A stretch of 64,000 bases of DNA from Glycocaulis alkaliphilus (GCF_004000605.1 NZ_CP018911.1:372001-436000); one strand, 5' to 3'; positions 1 to 8,946 are shown, numbered from the stretch's first letter. Notes: generated by a model from the letters alone, not told the origin. Made by a program: numbers and translations.

Positions 1-2
1 AC

Positions 3-431
3 AGCTGGGACGGATTTCCGGCGGACCGGGAGCGCCTCTATCAGACGGTGCGTGATGCGGGTGCCGACATCGTCGTGCTGACCGGGGACACCCATAACAC
101 CTGGGTCAATGATCTGCATGACGCGCAAGGAAACCGGGTCGGCACCGAGTTTGGCGTCACTTCCGTAACCAGCCCCTCGCCCTTTGAAACGGTGAATGCG
201 CCGGGCGTCGATTTCGGCACGATGGCTGAGGACCGCAACGCGGAAATCCTGCGCAATAATGCCTGGGACAAGGGCTATACCCGCCTGACCCTGACGCGCG
301 ATGAGCTGATTGCCGAGCAAATGATCCTGTCCACCATCAAGGATCGCGAGTTCTCGATCCGCCCTGATAGTGTCTGGCGCGTCCGCCCGGCCAATGGCGG
401 GCCGGTGCAGCAGGTAGAACGGCTGGGCTGA
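3..431 (+). CDS. Alkaline phosphatase D (PhoD)-family protein, 3' part only
   Basis: The reading frame is open from the first bases of the window and stops with TGA, so only the C-terminal 142 residues are present. The stretch beginning SWDGFPADRERL and the later VVLTGDTHNTW are typical of the metallophosphatase core of PhoD-type phosphodiesterases/phosphatases, where the GD and H residues bind metal. Family members are exported, Tat-dependent enzymes that hydrolyse phosphate esters outside the cytoplasm; the signal peptide would lie upstream of this window. A GTG at 48 could serve as a formal start but lies inside the conserved domain. Family assignment is secure; substrate is unknown. Confidence 0.85.
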   Translation, partial: SWDGFPADRERLYQTVRDAGADIVVLTGDTHNTWVNDLHDAQGNRVGTEFGVTSVTSPSPFETVNAPGVDFGTMAEDRNAEILRNNAWDKGYTRLTLTRDELIAEQMILSTIKDREFSIRPDSVWRVRPANGGPVQQVERLG

Positions 432-437
432 AACGAA

Positions 438-463
438 AACGGGCGGCCCTGAAGGCCGCCCGC
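438..463 (-). terminator. Rho-independent terminator for the DUF4168 gene
   Basis: A perfect 8-bp stem GGGCGGCC/GGCCGCCC with a 5-base loop lies between the convergent 3' ends. On the minus strand the stem is followed by a T-rich run (GTTTTCGTTT), so it should end transcripts of the minus-strand gene; there is no T-run on the plus side. Confidence 0.75.
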
Positions 464-485
464 CGGTCGTCTCAAACAGGCCTGT

Positions 486-887
486 CTATTGAGGCTGTCC
501 CATCGCGGCTTCGGCCTGCGCATTGATGCGCGCGGCCAGTTCGGGGTCGCTCTGCGAGCCCGCCGCGATAGCGGTGTATTCTTCGACGCTCAGGCCGCTC
601 TGCTCGACTGCGGCGTGCAGCTCAACCTGGGCTTCCTGCTGGACAGCCATGGCAGCTTCCTCATTCTCCGCCGCGTCCAGCTGGGGCTGATAGGTCTGGA
701 TAATCATGTTCACACTCTGGACCGCGGCGATATACGAACCAATCTGCTCGTCGGTCACGCTGGCGGAGTCAGCCGGGGCGGGCTGCTGCATCGGCGCGGC
801 GCCTTGCTGGGCGAAAGCAGCCGGCACGGAGGCGCCAGCGGCGAGCATGGTGGACGCCAGCACGGCTGTCAGGAATGATTTTTTCAT
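486..887 (-). CDS. Secreted DUF4168 domain protein
   Basis: A 133-residue protein beginning MKKSFLTAVLASTMLAA with a clear Sec signal peptide ending near AFAQQ. The mature part is rich in Ala, Gln and Glu and carries the DUF4168 pattern: a helix starting VTDEQIGSYIAAV and a second helix region VEQSGLSVEEYTAI followed by SDPELAARI. The ATG at 887 has an AAAGGA Shine-Dalgarno about 7 bases upstream and is preferred over an upstream in-frame start that would bury the signal peptide. The function of DUF4168 proteins is not known; a periplasmic helical protein is all that can be said. Confidence 0.8.
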   Translation of the reverse strand: MKKSFLTAVLASTMLAAGASVPAAFAQQGAAPMQQPAPADSASVTDEQIGSYIAAVQSVNMIIQTYQPQLDAAENEEAAMAVQQEAQVELHAAVEQSGLSVEEYTAIAAGSQSDPELAARINAQAEAAMGQPQ

Positions 888-1184
888 GGGTAAGTCCTTT
901 CCCGGTTGCGGAAAATAAGCGCTGTATTGCGCGTGATATGACGGGAACGTTTCAACAGTAACATCGTTCCTGATGAGTATCACCTCAAATGCTGTAATTC
1001 ATAAATCTGCTCGTCGGCCGCAGCCATCATTACAAATATGTTATAAATTGATTGCAAGGCTTATTTGCCAGCATTTATATTACTGAACATATGTAGAATT
1101 TGATTTATACGCGCATGGATCGGTGTGAAGCCGCCATTGCCTGCGCCAGCGCTGACCTTCCGCAGCCAGCCATGGCGCAGGCAT
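888..1184. other. AT-rich intergenic region, no gene seen
   Basis: This stretch lies between the start of the DUF4168 gene and the folE terminator. About 985-1110 is markedly AT-rich compared with the surrounding GC-rich DNA and holds runs such as ATTACAAATATG and GATTTATACG. It should contain the promoter of the DUF4168 gene. No convincing reading frame, tRNA or riboswitch was seen. Confidence 0.5.
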
Positions 1185-1216
1185 GAAAAAAGCCCGCCGC
1201 AGGACGGCGGGCTTTT
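1185..1216 (-). terminator. Rho-independent terminator of folE
   Basis: A perfect 9-bp stem AGCCCGCCG/CGGCGGGCT with a 5-base loop sits just downstream of the folE stop on the minus strand and is followed there by six T residues. Confidence 0.85.
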
Positions 1217-1238
1217 CACCAATGGCCGGGCTTGACCC

Positions 1239-1874
1239 TTAGCGCTTGGATTGCTCGCACAGGCGCATGAAGCGCTCGCGCAGTTCCGGATTGGCCTTGA
1301 ACTCGCCGGTAAAGGTCGTGGTGATGGTGGAGACGTGGGGGTGATGCACACCGCGCGTCGTCATGCACTGGTGCTTGGCGTCCACGAAGATGGCCACACC
1401 GCGCGGCGCCATCGCGTCATTGATGGCATCGGCGATCTGGGCGGTCATCGTCTCTTGCGTCTGCAGGCGCTTGGAGAAGGCTTCGACCACTTTGGCGATC
1501 TTGGAGATGCCGACGACCGCACGGTCCGGCAGATAGGCGACGCACGCCGTGCCAAGGATCGGGGCCATATGGTGCTCGCAATGGCTCTCCACATCGATAT
1601 GGGTGAGCATGACCATGTCGTCATAGCCCTGCACATCTTCAAAGCGCTTGCCGAGAATCTTGGCGGGGTCTTCGTGATAGCCGCGGAACCATTCTTCATA
1701 GGCCTTGACCACGCGCTTTGGCGTTTCGATCAGGCCTTCACGGCGGGGGTCGTCACCGGCCCAGCGCAGCAGGGTGCGAACGGCCTCTTCGGCCTCCTCG
1801 CGGCTGGGGCGCTGAACAGGTTCAAGTATTTCGGCGGCAGAGCCGAGGTCGGTTTTTTTCAAAATCGCGTCCAT
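1239..1874 (-). CDS. folE: GTP cyclohydrolase I
   Basis: A 211-residue enzyme that converts GTP to dihydroneopterin triphosphate, the first step of folate (and pterin) synthesis. The zinc/active-site motif CEHHMAP is at residues 99-105 (Cys99, His101/102) and the second zinc cysteine is Cys170 in [29 protein letters not shown] is the usual family core. The ATG at 1874 (MDAILKK) is chosen; a TTG 36 bases upstream is in frame but less likely. It is transcribed alone, divergently from cysS, and ends at a strong terminator. Confidence 0.97.
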   Translation of the reverse strand: MDAILKKTDLGSAAEILEPVQRPSREEAEEAVRTLLRWAGDDPRREGLIETPKRVVKAYEEWFRGYHEDPAKILGKRFEDVQGYDDMVMLTHIDVESHCEHHMAPILGTACVAYLPDRAVVGISKIAKVVEAFSKRLQTQETMTAQIADAINDAMAPRGVAIFVDAKHQCMTTRGVHHPHVSTITTTFTGEFKANPELRERFMRLCEQSKR

Positions 1875-2199
1875 GAAGGGCGGATCCTTTCGTTGTCGGG
1901 TCCCGGCCAATGCCTTGCGGCGTGGCCGGTATAGTGCCGGTTTCCGGATCCAGCGGCGGGGCGGGCTTTTGGAAGGCCCTTGTCACATGCTCCAGCGCCG
2001 GGGCTTGCAGTCCGGTGGAAAAGACCATGCTTCTCCGTGGGCTGCCATGCATATATGGCGTCATTTCGCCGTTTCCACTGCGTCATGACGTCTTTTCTTT
2101 CTAGCGTGCCTGCTGCGCTGTCACAAGCATGTGAGGCCAGTGTGCTCCGCACACCGCTTTGGGGCTGCGCAAGGCGCGCGCTTGAGCTACATAGCGCTC
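1875..2199. promoter_or_regulatory. Divergent folE/cysS intergenic region
   Basis: This 325-base gap separates the divergent folE and cysS genes, so it must hold both promoters. It contains a perfect 10-base palindrome CGTCATGACG at 2081-2090, a candidate regulator site. No coding frame here looks real: frames that cross it have no domain, no Shine-Dalgarno support and conflict with both neighbouring starts. Confidence 0.4.
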
Positions 2200-3597
2200 A
2201 TGACCGACATATTCCTTTACGACACTGCCAGCCGGAGCCGCCGCCGCTTCGTTCCCGCCAACCGTGAGCGGGTGACGATGTATGTGTGCGGCCCCACAGT
2301 GTATGGCCCCGCCCATATCGGCAATTTCCGCCCGGCCGTGGTGTTTGACGTATTGTTCCGCCTGCTGCGCGAGGCCTATGGCGCAGATCATGTGGCCTAT
2401 GCGCGCAATTTTACTGATGTCGATGACAAGATAAATGCGGCTGCGGCTAGCGAAGGTGTTGATATTTCGGTGATCACCGACCGTTTCACCAAAATCTACC
2501 ACGCCGACAGCGATGCGCTCGGCATTATGCGGCCCACCTTCGAGCCGACCGCGACCGGACATATGGCCGAGATGATCGCCATGATCTCCGGCCTGATCGA
2601 GGCGGGCCACGCTTATGAGGCTGAAGGCCATGTCCTCTTCTCGGTGAAGAGCTATGAGGCCTATGGCAGGCTTTCTGGCCGCTCGCTTGACGAGATGATT
2701 GCCGGGGCGCGCGTCGAGGTGGCGCCCTACAAGAAAGATGCGGCTGATTTCGTGCTCTGGAAGCCGTCAAAGCCGGGCGAGCCGGTCTGGGAGGCGCCTT
2801 TCGGTGCGGGCCGTCCGGGCTGGCATATCGAGTGCTCGGCGATGATCGCCAAGACGCTGGGCGAGACCATCGACATTCATGGCGGTGGTATCGATCTGGT
2901 CTTCCCGCACCATGAAAACGAGGTCGCCCAGTCCGCTTGCGCCCATGGCAAACCGCTGGCCAATTACTGGCTGCATAACGGTTTCCTGTCGATGGACACC
3001 GAGAAGATGTCCAAATCGCTCGGCAATGTGATCCGCCCGAGCGAGCTGATCGCGCGCGGCATTCGCGGGGAGGTGATCCGCTATGGCCTGCTGACCGGCC
3101 ATTACCGCGCCCCGCTGGACTGGAATGACAAGCTGATCGAGCAGAGCCGCAAGGCGCTGGACCGGCTCTATGGCGTGCTGCGCCGCTTGGGCGATGTCGA
3201 GGCGGCGGACGTGCCAGTGCCGGCATCCGTGCTTGAGGCGCTGGGCGATGACATCAACACGCCGAAAGCCTTTGCGGCTGTGTTTGAAATCCTCGCCCGT
3301 GCCAACAAGGCCGCTTCGCCTGAGGAGAAGTCCACAGCCAAGGGCGAGCTGCTGGCGGCAGGCCGCGTGCTGGGCTTCCCGCGGGAGGAGCCCGACAGCT
3401 GGTTTGGGCTCGACAGCATCGATGCGGACCGGCGTGCTGAAATCGATGCCCTGCTCAACGAGCGGCAGGCCGCGCGCGTGGCAAAGGACTTCGCTAAAGC
3501 CGACCTGTTGCGCGCGCAGATCGATCTAATGGGCATTCTGGTAGATGATACACCCGAAGGCCCTGTCTGGCGGATGAAGGCGATAGAGGAGGCTTGA
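2200..3597 (+). CDS. cysS: Cysteinyl-tRNA synthetase
   Basis: A 465-residue class I aminoacyl-tRNA synthetase that charges tRNA-Cys in the cytoplasm. The zinc ligand Cys30 lies in MYVCGPTVYG, the HIGH-type motif is PAHIGN at residues 37-42, and KMSKS is at 269-273. WHIECSAM and FPHHENE supply the remaining zinc-site residues. The start at 2200 (MTDIFLYDT) matches the family; the frame continues 23 codons upstream without conserved sequence. Its TGA overlaps the TTG start of the next gene, so the two are probably translated together. Confidence 0.98.
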   Translation: MTDIFLYDTASRSRRRFVPANRERVTMYVCGPTVYGPAHIGNFRPAVVFDVLFRLLREAYGADHVAYARNFTDVDDKINAAAASEGVDISVITDRFTKIYHADSDALGIMRPTFEPTATGHMAEMIAMISGLIEAGHAYEAEGHVLFSVKSYEAYGRLSGRSLDEMIAGARVEVAPYKKDAADFVLWKPSKPGEPVWEAPFGAGRPGWHIECSAMIAKTLGETIDIHGGGIDLVFPHHENEVAQSACAHGKPLANYWLHNGFLSMDTEKMSKSLGNVIRPSELIARGIRGEVIRYGLLTGHYRAPLDWNDKLIEQSRKALDRLYGVLRRLGDVEAADVPVPASVLEALGDDINTPKAFAAVFEILARANKAASPEEKSTAKGELLAAGRVLGFPREEPDSWFGLDSIDADRRAEIDALLNERQAARVAKDFAKADLLRAQIDLMGILVDDTPEGPVWRMKAIEEA

Positions 3598-4043
3598 GCG
3601 CCGCCGTGACGACGCCCGACCCCTATTCGCGGGATGTCATCGCGCTGGCGGCGGCCATCCCGCACCTGAAACGGCTGGACGCGCCACACGTGACCGTGCG
3701 CAAGGTCTCGCGCCTGTGCGGATCGCAAGTGACGCTGGACATGAACCTTGCCGATGGCCGCGTCAGCGAGATTGGCTGGGATGTCTCCGCCTGCGCGCTG
3801 GGGCAAAGTTCGGCCAGCATTCTGGGCAGCGTCATTATCGGCGCAGACCGGCACTTGCTGGCCGAGGGGCTCGATACGCTCAACGCCCTGCTGAAAGGCA
3901 CTCCGGTGCCGGACAATAGCCCTTTTCGGGCCCTGCGCGTGCTGGAACCGGCTGCACAATATCCCGCTCGGCATGGCTCCATCCGCCTGGCCTTCGAGGC
4001 GGCGTTGGAAGCGTTCGACCGGGCCGCCGCGCGCGAAAGATGA
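3594..4043 (+). CDS. NifU/IscU-like iron-sulfur scaffold-family protein
   Basis: A 149-residue protein of the NifU N-terminal (IscU/SufU) family, which assembles Fe-S clusters on three conserved cysteines. Cys42 (LCGSQ) and Cys67 (SACALGQSS) are present, but the third ligand position, in YPARHGSIRLAF, carries Ser129 where the family normally has Cys. It may therefore not be a classical scaffold. The start is a TTG embedded in the cysS stop (TTGA). yidD follows 9 bases after its stop; as I recall this pairing is common in alphaproteobacteria, although the functional link is not established. Confidence 0.85.
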   Translation: MSAAVTTPDPYSRDVIALAAAIPHLKRLDAPHVTVRKVSRLCGSQVTLDMNLADGRVSEIGWDVSACALGQSSASILGSVIIGADRHLLAEGLDTLNALLKGTPVPDNSPFRALRVLEPAAQYPARHGSIRLAFEAALEAFDRAAARER

Positions 4044-4052
4044 ATATCTGTC

Positions 4053-4373
4053 ATGTGTTGTCAGAAAAAAAATGCGCAAACGCCCCAGAAGTGGATTGGA
4101 ATTGCGGCCATCACGGCCTACAGGTGGACCTTGTCGCCGGTATTTTACGCCTTCGGTGTGCGGTGCCGGCATGAGCCCAGCTGTTCGCTCTATGCCATGG
4201 ACGCCATCATGGCGCAGGGCCTCTGGCGGGGTTCTTGGCTGGCGCTGGGCCGTATCGGCCGGTGCAGGCCGGGAGGGACGCACGGGTATGATCCGGCGCC
4301 GTTAACGCGGACCGGCGTACCCTGGTGGAAAATCTGGGCCTTCCGGGGAACGGATGGACCGGCAATAGAGTAG
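4053..4373 (+). CDS. yidD: Membrane protein insertion efficiency factor YidD
   Basis: A 106-residue small protein with the YidD signature: an amphipathic N-terminal helix followed by AYRWTLSP, then CRHEPSCSLYAMDAI and a Cys/His/Pro-rich C-terminal half containing GGTHGYDPAP. YidD sits at the inner face of the cytoplasmic membrane and aids YidC-dependent insertion. It lies 9 bases after the NifU-like gene. Length and motifs match the family well; the GW-rich tail WWKIWAF is slightly longer than in short members. Confidence 0.93.
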   Translation: MCCQKKNAQTPQKWIGIAAITAYRWTLSPVFYAFGVRCRHEPSCSLYAMDAIMAQGLWRGSWLALGRIGRCRPGGTHGYDPAPLTRTGVPWWKIWAFRGTDGPAIE

Positions 4374-4406
4374 ATCAGCTGTAAAAGCGGCACACGAGGG
4401 GCAGTA

Positions 4407-5342
4407 ATGAGTTCGGGGGGGCGCATAAGCGCGGTAATGGTCAGTTACCGGACCGGGCCGGTCCTGTTTGACTCGATCCGCTCGGTCCTGAGCGACCCGG
4501 ATATTCACGAGCTCGTGCTCGTCAATCACGATAATCCGACCAATGTCACCGTCCGTCTGGATACCATGGCGGCGGCTGAGCCGCGCCTGAATGTGATCCA
4601 CACAGGGGCCAATCTCGGCTTTGGCCGCGGGTGCAATATCGGCGCGCGGTCAGCGTCGGGTGACTACATATTGCTGCTCAACCCCGATACGCTGATCGCA
4701 CGCGGCGCTGCCCGTATCATGGTTTCCACGGCGCAGACCCTGCCGCCGGTATCCATTGTCGGCGCCCGCATTCTGAACACGGATGGCACCGAGCAACGCG
4801 GCGGCCGCCGGGGTGGCCTAACCTTGATGTCGGCCATGCTCAGCTTTACCGGCCTTGCCCGGATCCTGCCCGGCATTCGTGACTTCCACCGTGAAAACGA
4901 GCCTCTCCCCTCCGGCCCGGTGGAGGCTCCGTCCGTATCCGGCGCGGCCATGCTGATGAGCCGCGAGACCTATCGCGCCCTGAAGGGCTTTGACGAACGT
5001 TATTTCCTCCATGTGGAGGATATCGATATCTGCGAACGGGCTCGGCGGATGGGCGGCAGAATCGTCTTTGAACCCCGCGCAGCCTTTGTTCATGTCGGCT
5101 CGACAAGCTCGGCCAATATCCTCCTTGTCGAGTGGTACAAGGCAAAGGGTCTGAACCTGTTTTTCCGCACCTATTCCGGTCCTGCCGGCCAGCTGGCGCT
5201 GGTGGTGGCCGGTCCGCTCATGACAATGGCGCTTCTCGGCCGCGCTCTTCTGATCCGCGTGAATGTGCGCGCTTCGCAGGCCCGTAACCGTGTTCGCGCC
5301 CGCCTGCGTCTGGCGCAGCGGCGAAGGAATGCAGGCGACTAG
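4407..5342 (+). CDS. Glycosyltransferase family 2 (rhamnosyltransferase-like)
   Basis: A 311-residue GT-A fold enzyme. The N-terminal ISAVMVSYRTGP is the nucleotide-sugar-binding beta strand, GANLGFGRGCNIG is the WbbL/rhamnosyltransferase motif, and LLLNPDT supplies the metal-binding acid. GFDERYFLHVEDIDIC (about residues 193-208) carries the probable catalytic base. The C-terminus has a hydrophobic stretch (about 255-280) and an Arg-rich tail, suggesting membrane association. Such enzymes transfer sugars to lipopolysaccharide or other polysaccharides; the acceptor here is unknown. Its stop TAG shares CTAG with the stop of the convergent HMG-CoA lyase gene. Confidence 0.88.
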   Translation: MSSGGRISAVMVSYRTGPVLFDSIRSVLSDPDIHELVLVNHDNPTNVTVRLDTMAAAEPRLNVIHTGANLGFGRGCNIGARSASGDYILLLNPDTLIARGAARIMVSTAQTLPPVSIVGARILNTDGTEQRGGRRGGLTLMSAMLSFTGLARILPGIRDFHRENEPLPSGPVEAPSVSGAAMLMSRETYRALKGFDERYFLHVEDIDICERARRMGGRIVFEPRAAFVHVGSTSSANILLVEWYKAKGLNLFFRTYSGPAGQLALVVAGPLMTMALLGRALLIRVNVRASQARNRVRARLRLAQRRRNAGD

Positions 5343-6253
5343 GCCGGCCCGGCTTTCGCCGGAAACGCGCCCGCCTTGGCCAGCGCCGATTGTATCGGGT
5401 GTTTGAGGGCGGTTTCTTCCAGCCAGTGCGCAACCGAAATCATCCGGTCCAGATCAATACCGGTGTCAAACCCGGCCCGCTCCAGCATGTAGACAACGTC
5501 TTCAGTGGCGACGTTGCCCGTGGCGCGCGGAGCAAACGGGCATCCGCCAATTCCGCCCGCGGACGCATCGATAATGGTGACGCCGTTCTGTACCGCTGCA
5601 TGGATATTGGCCAGCGCGGTGTTGCGTGTGTTGTGGAAGTGCAGGCGCAGCTTCAGGGATGGCGCAGCGTCGCGCACAATGCGTATCGCGCGCTCCACGT
5701 CCCAGGGGGTGGCCACGCCGATCGTGTCGCCCAGCGCAAATTCGACGGCTCCAGCGGCTGCAGCCCGCGCCGCCAGCATACCCAGAATGCCCGGATCGAC
5801 CTCGCCATCGAACGGATCGCCAAAGGCGACCGAAACCGTAGCCGAGAGCGGGATGCGCGCATCATGCGCCAGCACCGCAATCCGGTCGAGAAGGTCGGCG
5901 GTTTCCTCCGGCGTGGCGTTCTGGTTGGCCTTGCCAAAGCCTTCAGATGCCACCAGCACATAGTTGATCTCGTCGCAGCGCGCTTCGATCGCCCGGCGCA
6001 TGCCGCGCTCATTCAGGGCCAGGCCGATATAGGAAACGTCCTTGTCACGGGGTACGGCGTCCATGATTTCGGCAGAATCGGCCATGGCAGGGACAAGCTT
6101 CGGATTGACGAAGCTGGCCGCCTCCATGCGCGTCACGCCGGCCTCTACCAGCCGGCCGATAAATTCCAGCTTTACCGGCGTGGTCAGCAAGGTCTTGTCG
6201 TTCTGCAGCCCGTCGCGCGGTCCAACTTCAACAATGTCGATCTTCCGGCTCAT
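5339..6253 (-). CDS. Hydroxymethylglutaryl-CoA lyase
   Basis: A 304-residue TIM-barrel enzyme that cleaves HMG-CoA to acetoacetate and acetyl-CoA, the last step of leucine degradation. EVGPRDGLQND near the N-terminus holds the catalytic Arg-Asp, HFHNTR supplies metal-binding histidines and GIGGCPFAP contains the catalytic cysteine loop. It starts 7 bases after the stop of the GT39 gene, so the two are probably one transcript although they have no obvious shared role. The usual leucine-pathway partners (isovaleryl-CoA dehydrogenase, MCC carboxylase) are not in the window. Confidence 0.95.
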   Translation of the reverse strand: MSRKIDIVEVGPRDGLQNDKTLLTTPVKLEFIGRLVEAGVTRMEAASFVNPKLVPAMADSAEIMDAVPRDKDVSYIGLALNERGMRRAIEARCDEINYVLVASEGFGKANQNATPEETADLLDRIAVLAHDARIPLSATVSVAFGDPFDGEVDPGILGMLAARAAAAGAVEFALGDTIGVATPWDVERAIRIVRDAAPSLKLRLHFHNTRNTALANIHAAVQNGVTIIDASAGGIGGCPFAPRATGNVATEDVVYMLERAGFDTGIDLDRMISVAHWLEETALKHPIQSALAKAGAFPAKAGPA

Positions 6254-6260
6254 GGCCCGA

Positions 6261-7997
6261 TCAGCTCCTGACAGCAGCGCAATCGCCCGTGCGGGCGATC
6301 AGCAGGGATGTGGCGCGTCCGCGCGAATAGTTGAAGCCCTCAATCTCACGTACACCACACGCGTTCGCGCGAAGCGCATCAAGGAAGCTGGCGGCAACGG
6401 ACGCCGGCTCGTCTTCCTGCGGGAGGCGCGACAGGTCGATGATCAGGAGCTGTTCGGCAGAGAAGTCGCCGGACAGGGCGGCGAGTGCCGGAAAATCCAT
6501 CAGATCGGTATCGCTGCGCAGGGCGAAAGCAAGGCTCGGCTCGGTATAGCTGGAGCGGATCACGGTCTGCAGGCTGAGCCAGTCCTGCGCATGAACAAGG
6601 GCGGCGGCATCGCGCGAGGGAAATAGATTCGTCTGCGGCGCGATGATCCCGCGCCCGGCCGTCTGCCAGACCAGCCCGGCCAGCACTGCGCACAGCACAG
6701 CCGGGCCTGTTCGTGAGCGCGTAGCCAGCACGATGGCGCCGATCGCTGCGGCGATGATCATTACCGCCAGCACCGACGCCAGGACAACGGGCCCGTTATA
6801 CTGATGGCTGAGAAGGAAGAGAATTGCGCCAAGGAGCAGGCTGGCGGCGACCATCAGCCCTGCCCCGAGCCACCGCCAGAGCGCCGGTGTTGCCTGCCAC
6901 GCAAGGACGCCCCAGGCAGCGAAGATGGCAAGGGCAGGGTAGGCAGGCAGCACGTAGTGCGGCAGCTTTGTCGGCAGGAGCTCGAACACGATCCAGAAGG
7001 GGATGCTCATCACGATGAGCATGCGCGCGGCCGCAGCGTGCTCACCGCCGGAACGTATGGCGGAAATGCCAGCGCGAAGCCCCGCCGGCAGGAAGAGTAT
7101 GGCCGGGAAGAAGAGAAAGCTTAGCAAAAGGATGTGATAGCCCGGTAATCCGCCATGGCTTTCATGGCCGGTGACGAGCTTGGGTCCCAGATCATCGCCG
7201 AGCGCTTCACGCAGGAAATCGCCGCCGGTGGCAATCTGCACCGAGATCAGCCAGGGCAGAAGGATCAGCGTTGCCAGCACAGGGCCGGGCCAGAAGGCGA
7301 GTGGCCGCAGCCAGTTCCAGCGCTGCTCCCACAACGCCAGCCCGATGGCCGCCAGCGCCACAGCCATCGGCGTCACCGGCCCTTTGACCAGCGCGCCGAG
7401 CGCCATCAGCACCCAGAGCGCGACCGCCCAGCGCTTTGCTGCTTCTGGCGGGCCGGTTCTCAGCCGAATGAGCGCATAGAGCGCCCAGATGGTGAGCCCT
7501 GCCAGCATGGCGTCGGTCTTGGCGATGCCACTTTCAATCCCCAAAAGCACGCTGGCGCCCAGCAGAACGCCGGCGTAAAGGCCCGCCGGATGCCCCAGCA
7601 GCCTGTTGCCTAGCGCCAGGGTGCCAAGCGCGGCAAGAACAGCGCCTAGCGTTGATGCGAGCCGCCAGGCCCAGATCTGGCGGTTCTCAAGCGCGCCGCT
7701 AATGGCTTCGCCCGCGGAGACCGTGGCCAGCTGTATCCAGTGAATGCCGACCGGCTTCTTGTTGCGGTCTTCATCCAGAAAACTGATGCGCACCCAATCG
7801 CCGGTTTCGAGCATTTGCGCTGTTGCCTGGGCAAAGCGGGCCTCGTCCCTGTCGAGAGCAGGCAGGGAAAAAACGCCGGCCATCGATGCGGCAAGCGTCA
7901 CGGCCACAACGATCAGCCAGCCTGGGCGCTGCTGCATCACAGTGCGGACAAGGCGCATCATCTCGGCCCCATAACGGCGTTGCACAATGTAGCCCAT
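6261..7997 (-). CDS. ArnT-like GT39 glycosyltransferase (integral membrane)
   Basis: A 578-residue polytopic membrane protein of the protein O-mannosyltransferase/ArnT superfamily. The first periplasmic loop after transmembrane segment 1 has LPALDRDEARFAQATAQML, where the DRDE acids are the catalytic signature, and FLDEDRNKKPVGIHW follows, as in lipid A aminoarabinose transferases. About ten further hydrophobic segments follow. These enzymes use polyprenyl-phosphate sugars as donors. The divergently transcribed GT2 gene 91 bases away is of the type that makes such donors, so the pair likely forms one pathway. Start taken at the first ATG; a second ATG pair lies 12-13 codons in. Confidence 0.9.
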   Translation of the reverse strand: MGYIVQRRYGAEMMRLVRTVMQQRPGWLIVVAVTLAASMAGVFSLPALDRDEARFAQATAQMLETGDWVRISFLDEDRNKKPVGIHWIQLATVSAGEAISGALENRQIWAWRLASTLGAVLAALGTLALGNRLLGHPAGLYAGVLLGASVLLGIESGIAKTDAMLAGLTIWALYALIRLRTGPPEAAKRWAVALWVLMALGALVKGPVTPMAVALAAIGLALWEQRWNWLRPLAFWPGPVLATLILLPWLISVQIATGGDFLREALGDDLGPKLVTGHESHGGLPGYHILLLSFLFFPAILFLPAGLRAGISAIRSGGEHAAAARMLIVMSIPFWIVFELLPTKLPHYVLPAYPALAIFAAWGVLAWQATPALWRWLGAGLMVAASLLLGAILFLLSHQYNGPVVLASVLAVMIIAAAIGAIVLATRSRTGPAVLCAVLAGLVWQTAGRGIIAPQTNLFPSRDAAALVHAQDWLSLQTVIRSSYTEPSLAFALRSDTDLMDFPALAALSGDFSAEQLLIIDLSRLPQEDEPASVAASFLDALRANACGVREIEGFNYSRGRATSLLIARTGDCAAVRS

Positions 7998-8088
7998 TGC
8001 ATATTCACGCTGGCATGGGCCCGGCTATTGGGTATGTATCGGGTTGGAAGTTGCCGCAAGGCTTGCGGCCGAATGAAGGTGTAATCTG

Positions 8089-8823
8089 ATGTCATCGCTT
8101 GCCCCTGCCGTTTCTGTCGTGGTCCCCATGCATAATGAGGAAGGCAATGCTGGCGCGCTCGTGCGCGAGATCGCAGCAGCGCTTGCCGGACAGGCGTTCG
8201 AGATTGTCGCTGTAAACGATGCCAGCAAGGATGGCACGCTGGCCGAGCTGCAGGCCGTCAAGGCGGAGGTGGCACAATTGCGCATCGTCAGCCACCGCAA
8301 TAATGCAGGCCAGTCACGTGCGGTCCGCACCGGCTTCATGATGGCCCGCGCGCCGGTTGTCTGCACGCTTGACGGGGATGGACAGAACCCGCCTGCGGAT
8401 CTGCCTGCCCTCATAGCGCAGCTTACCCGGGATGGCGCTCCCGGAGCGCTCGCCATGGTAGGCGGCGAGCGCGTGGGGCGGCAGGACAGCGCCTGGAAGA
8501 AATTCGCGTCGCGCGTCGGCAATGGCATCCGCAAGCGGCTTCTCAATGACGAGGCGAAGGACACAGGCTGTGGCATCAAGGCGATGCGCCGTGAGGCGTA
8601 TCTGGCTCTGCCCTATTTCGATCACCAGCATCGCTTCCTGCCGGCGCTAATGAAGCGCGAGGGCTATATTGTGGAATTTCACCCCGTAAGCCACAGGCCG
8701 CGCACGGCAGGCACATCAAAATACACGAATATTGGACGTCTTTTCGCCTCGATCAGTGACATAATGGGGGTGATGTGGCTCAATAGCCGCTCCAGGCAAA
8801 CGGGGGGATGGGAGGAATCCTGA
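8089..8823 (+). CDS. Polyprenyl-phosphate glycosyltransferase (GT2, DPM1/ArnC-like)
   Basis: A 244-residue cytoplasmic-face glycosyltransferase. VSVVVPMHNEEGN begins the GT-A fold, VNDASKDGT is the nucleotide-binding acid motif, CTLDGDGQNPP is the DxD metal motif, and the later RPRTAGTSKYTN is the family's acceptor motif. Unlike ArnC or DpgtrB it lacks C-terminal transmembrane helices, so it resembles soluble DPM1-type synthases. It should load a sugar onto undecaprenyl phosphate for the divergent GT39 enzyme. Confidence 0.9.
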   Translation: MSSLAPAVSVVVPMHNEEGNAGALVREIAAALAGQAFEIVAVNDASKDGTLAELQAVKAEVAQLRIVSHRNNAGQSRAVRTGFMMARAPVVCTLDGDGQNPPADLPALIAQLTRDGAPGALAMVGGERVGRQDSAWKKFASRVGNGIRKRLLNDEAKDTGCGIKAMRREAYLALPYFDHQHRFLPALMKREGYIVEFHPVSHRPRTAGTSKYTNIGRLFASISDIMGVMWLNSRSRQTGGWEES

Positions 8824-8946
8824 AGTCCCGGAACGCCAAAGGTGAGGAGTATCGCCATGGCAACTGGCGCAGGTAGCGGTGTATTCATGGGCGTAGAAGC
8901 GGCACGCCGCCGGAGACGGGGCGGCCCGGTGAGGAGGGGGCTTTCC

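Noticed and set aside
7155-7613. Long plus-strand open frame inside the GT39 gene
   Set aside because: Low-complexity Arg/Gln/Pro composition typical of an antisense shadow.
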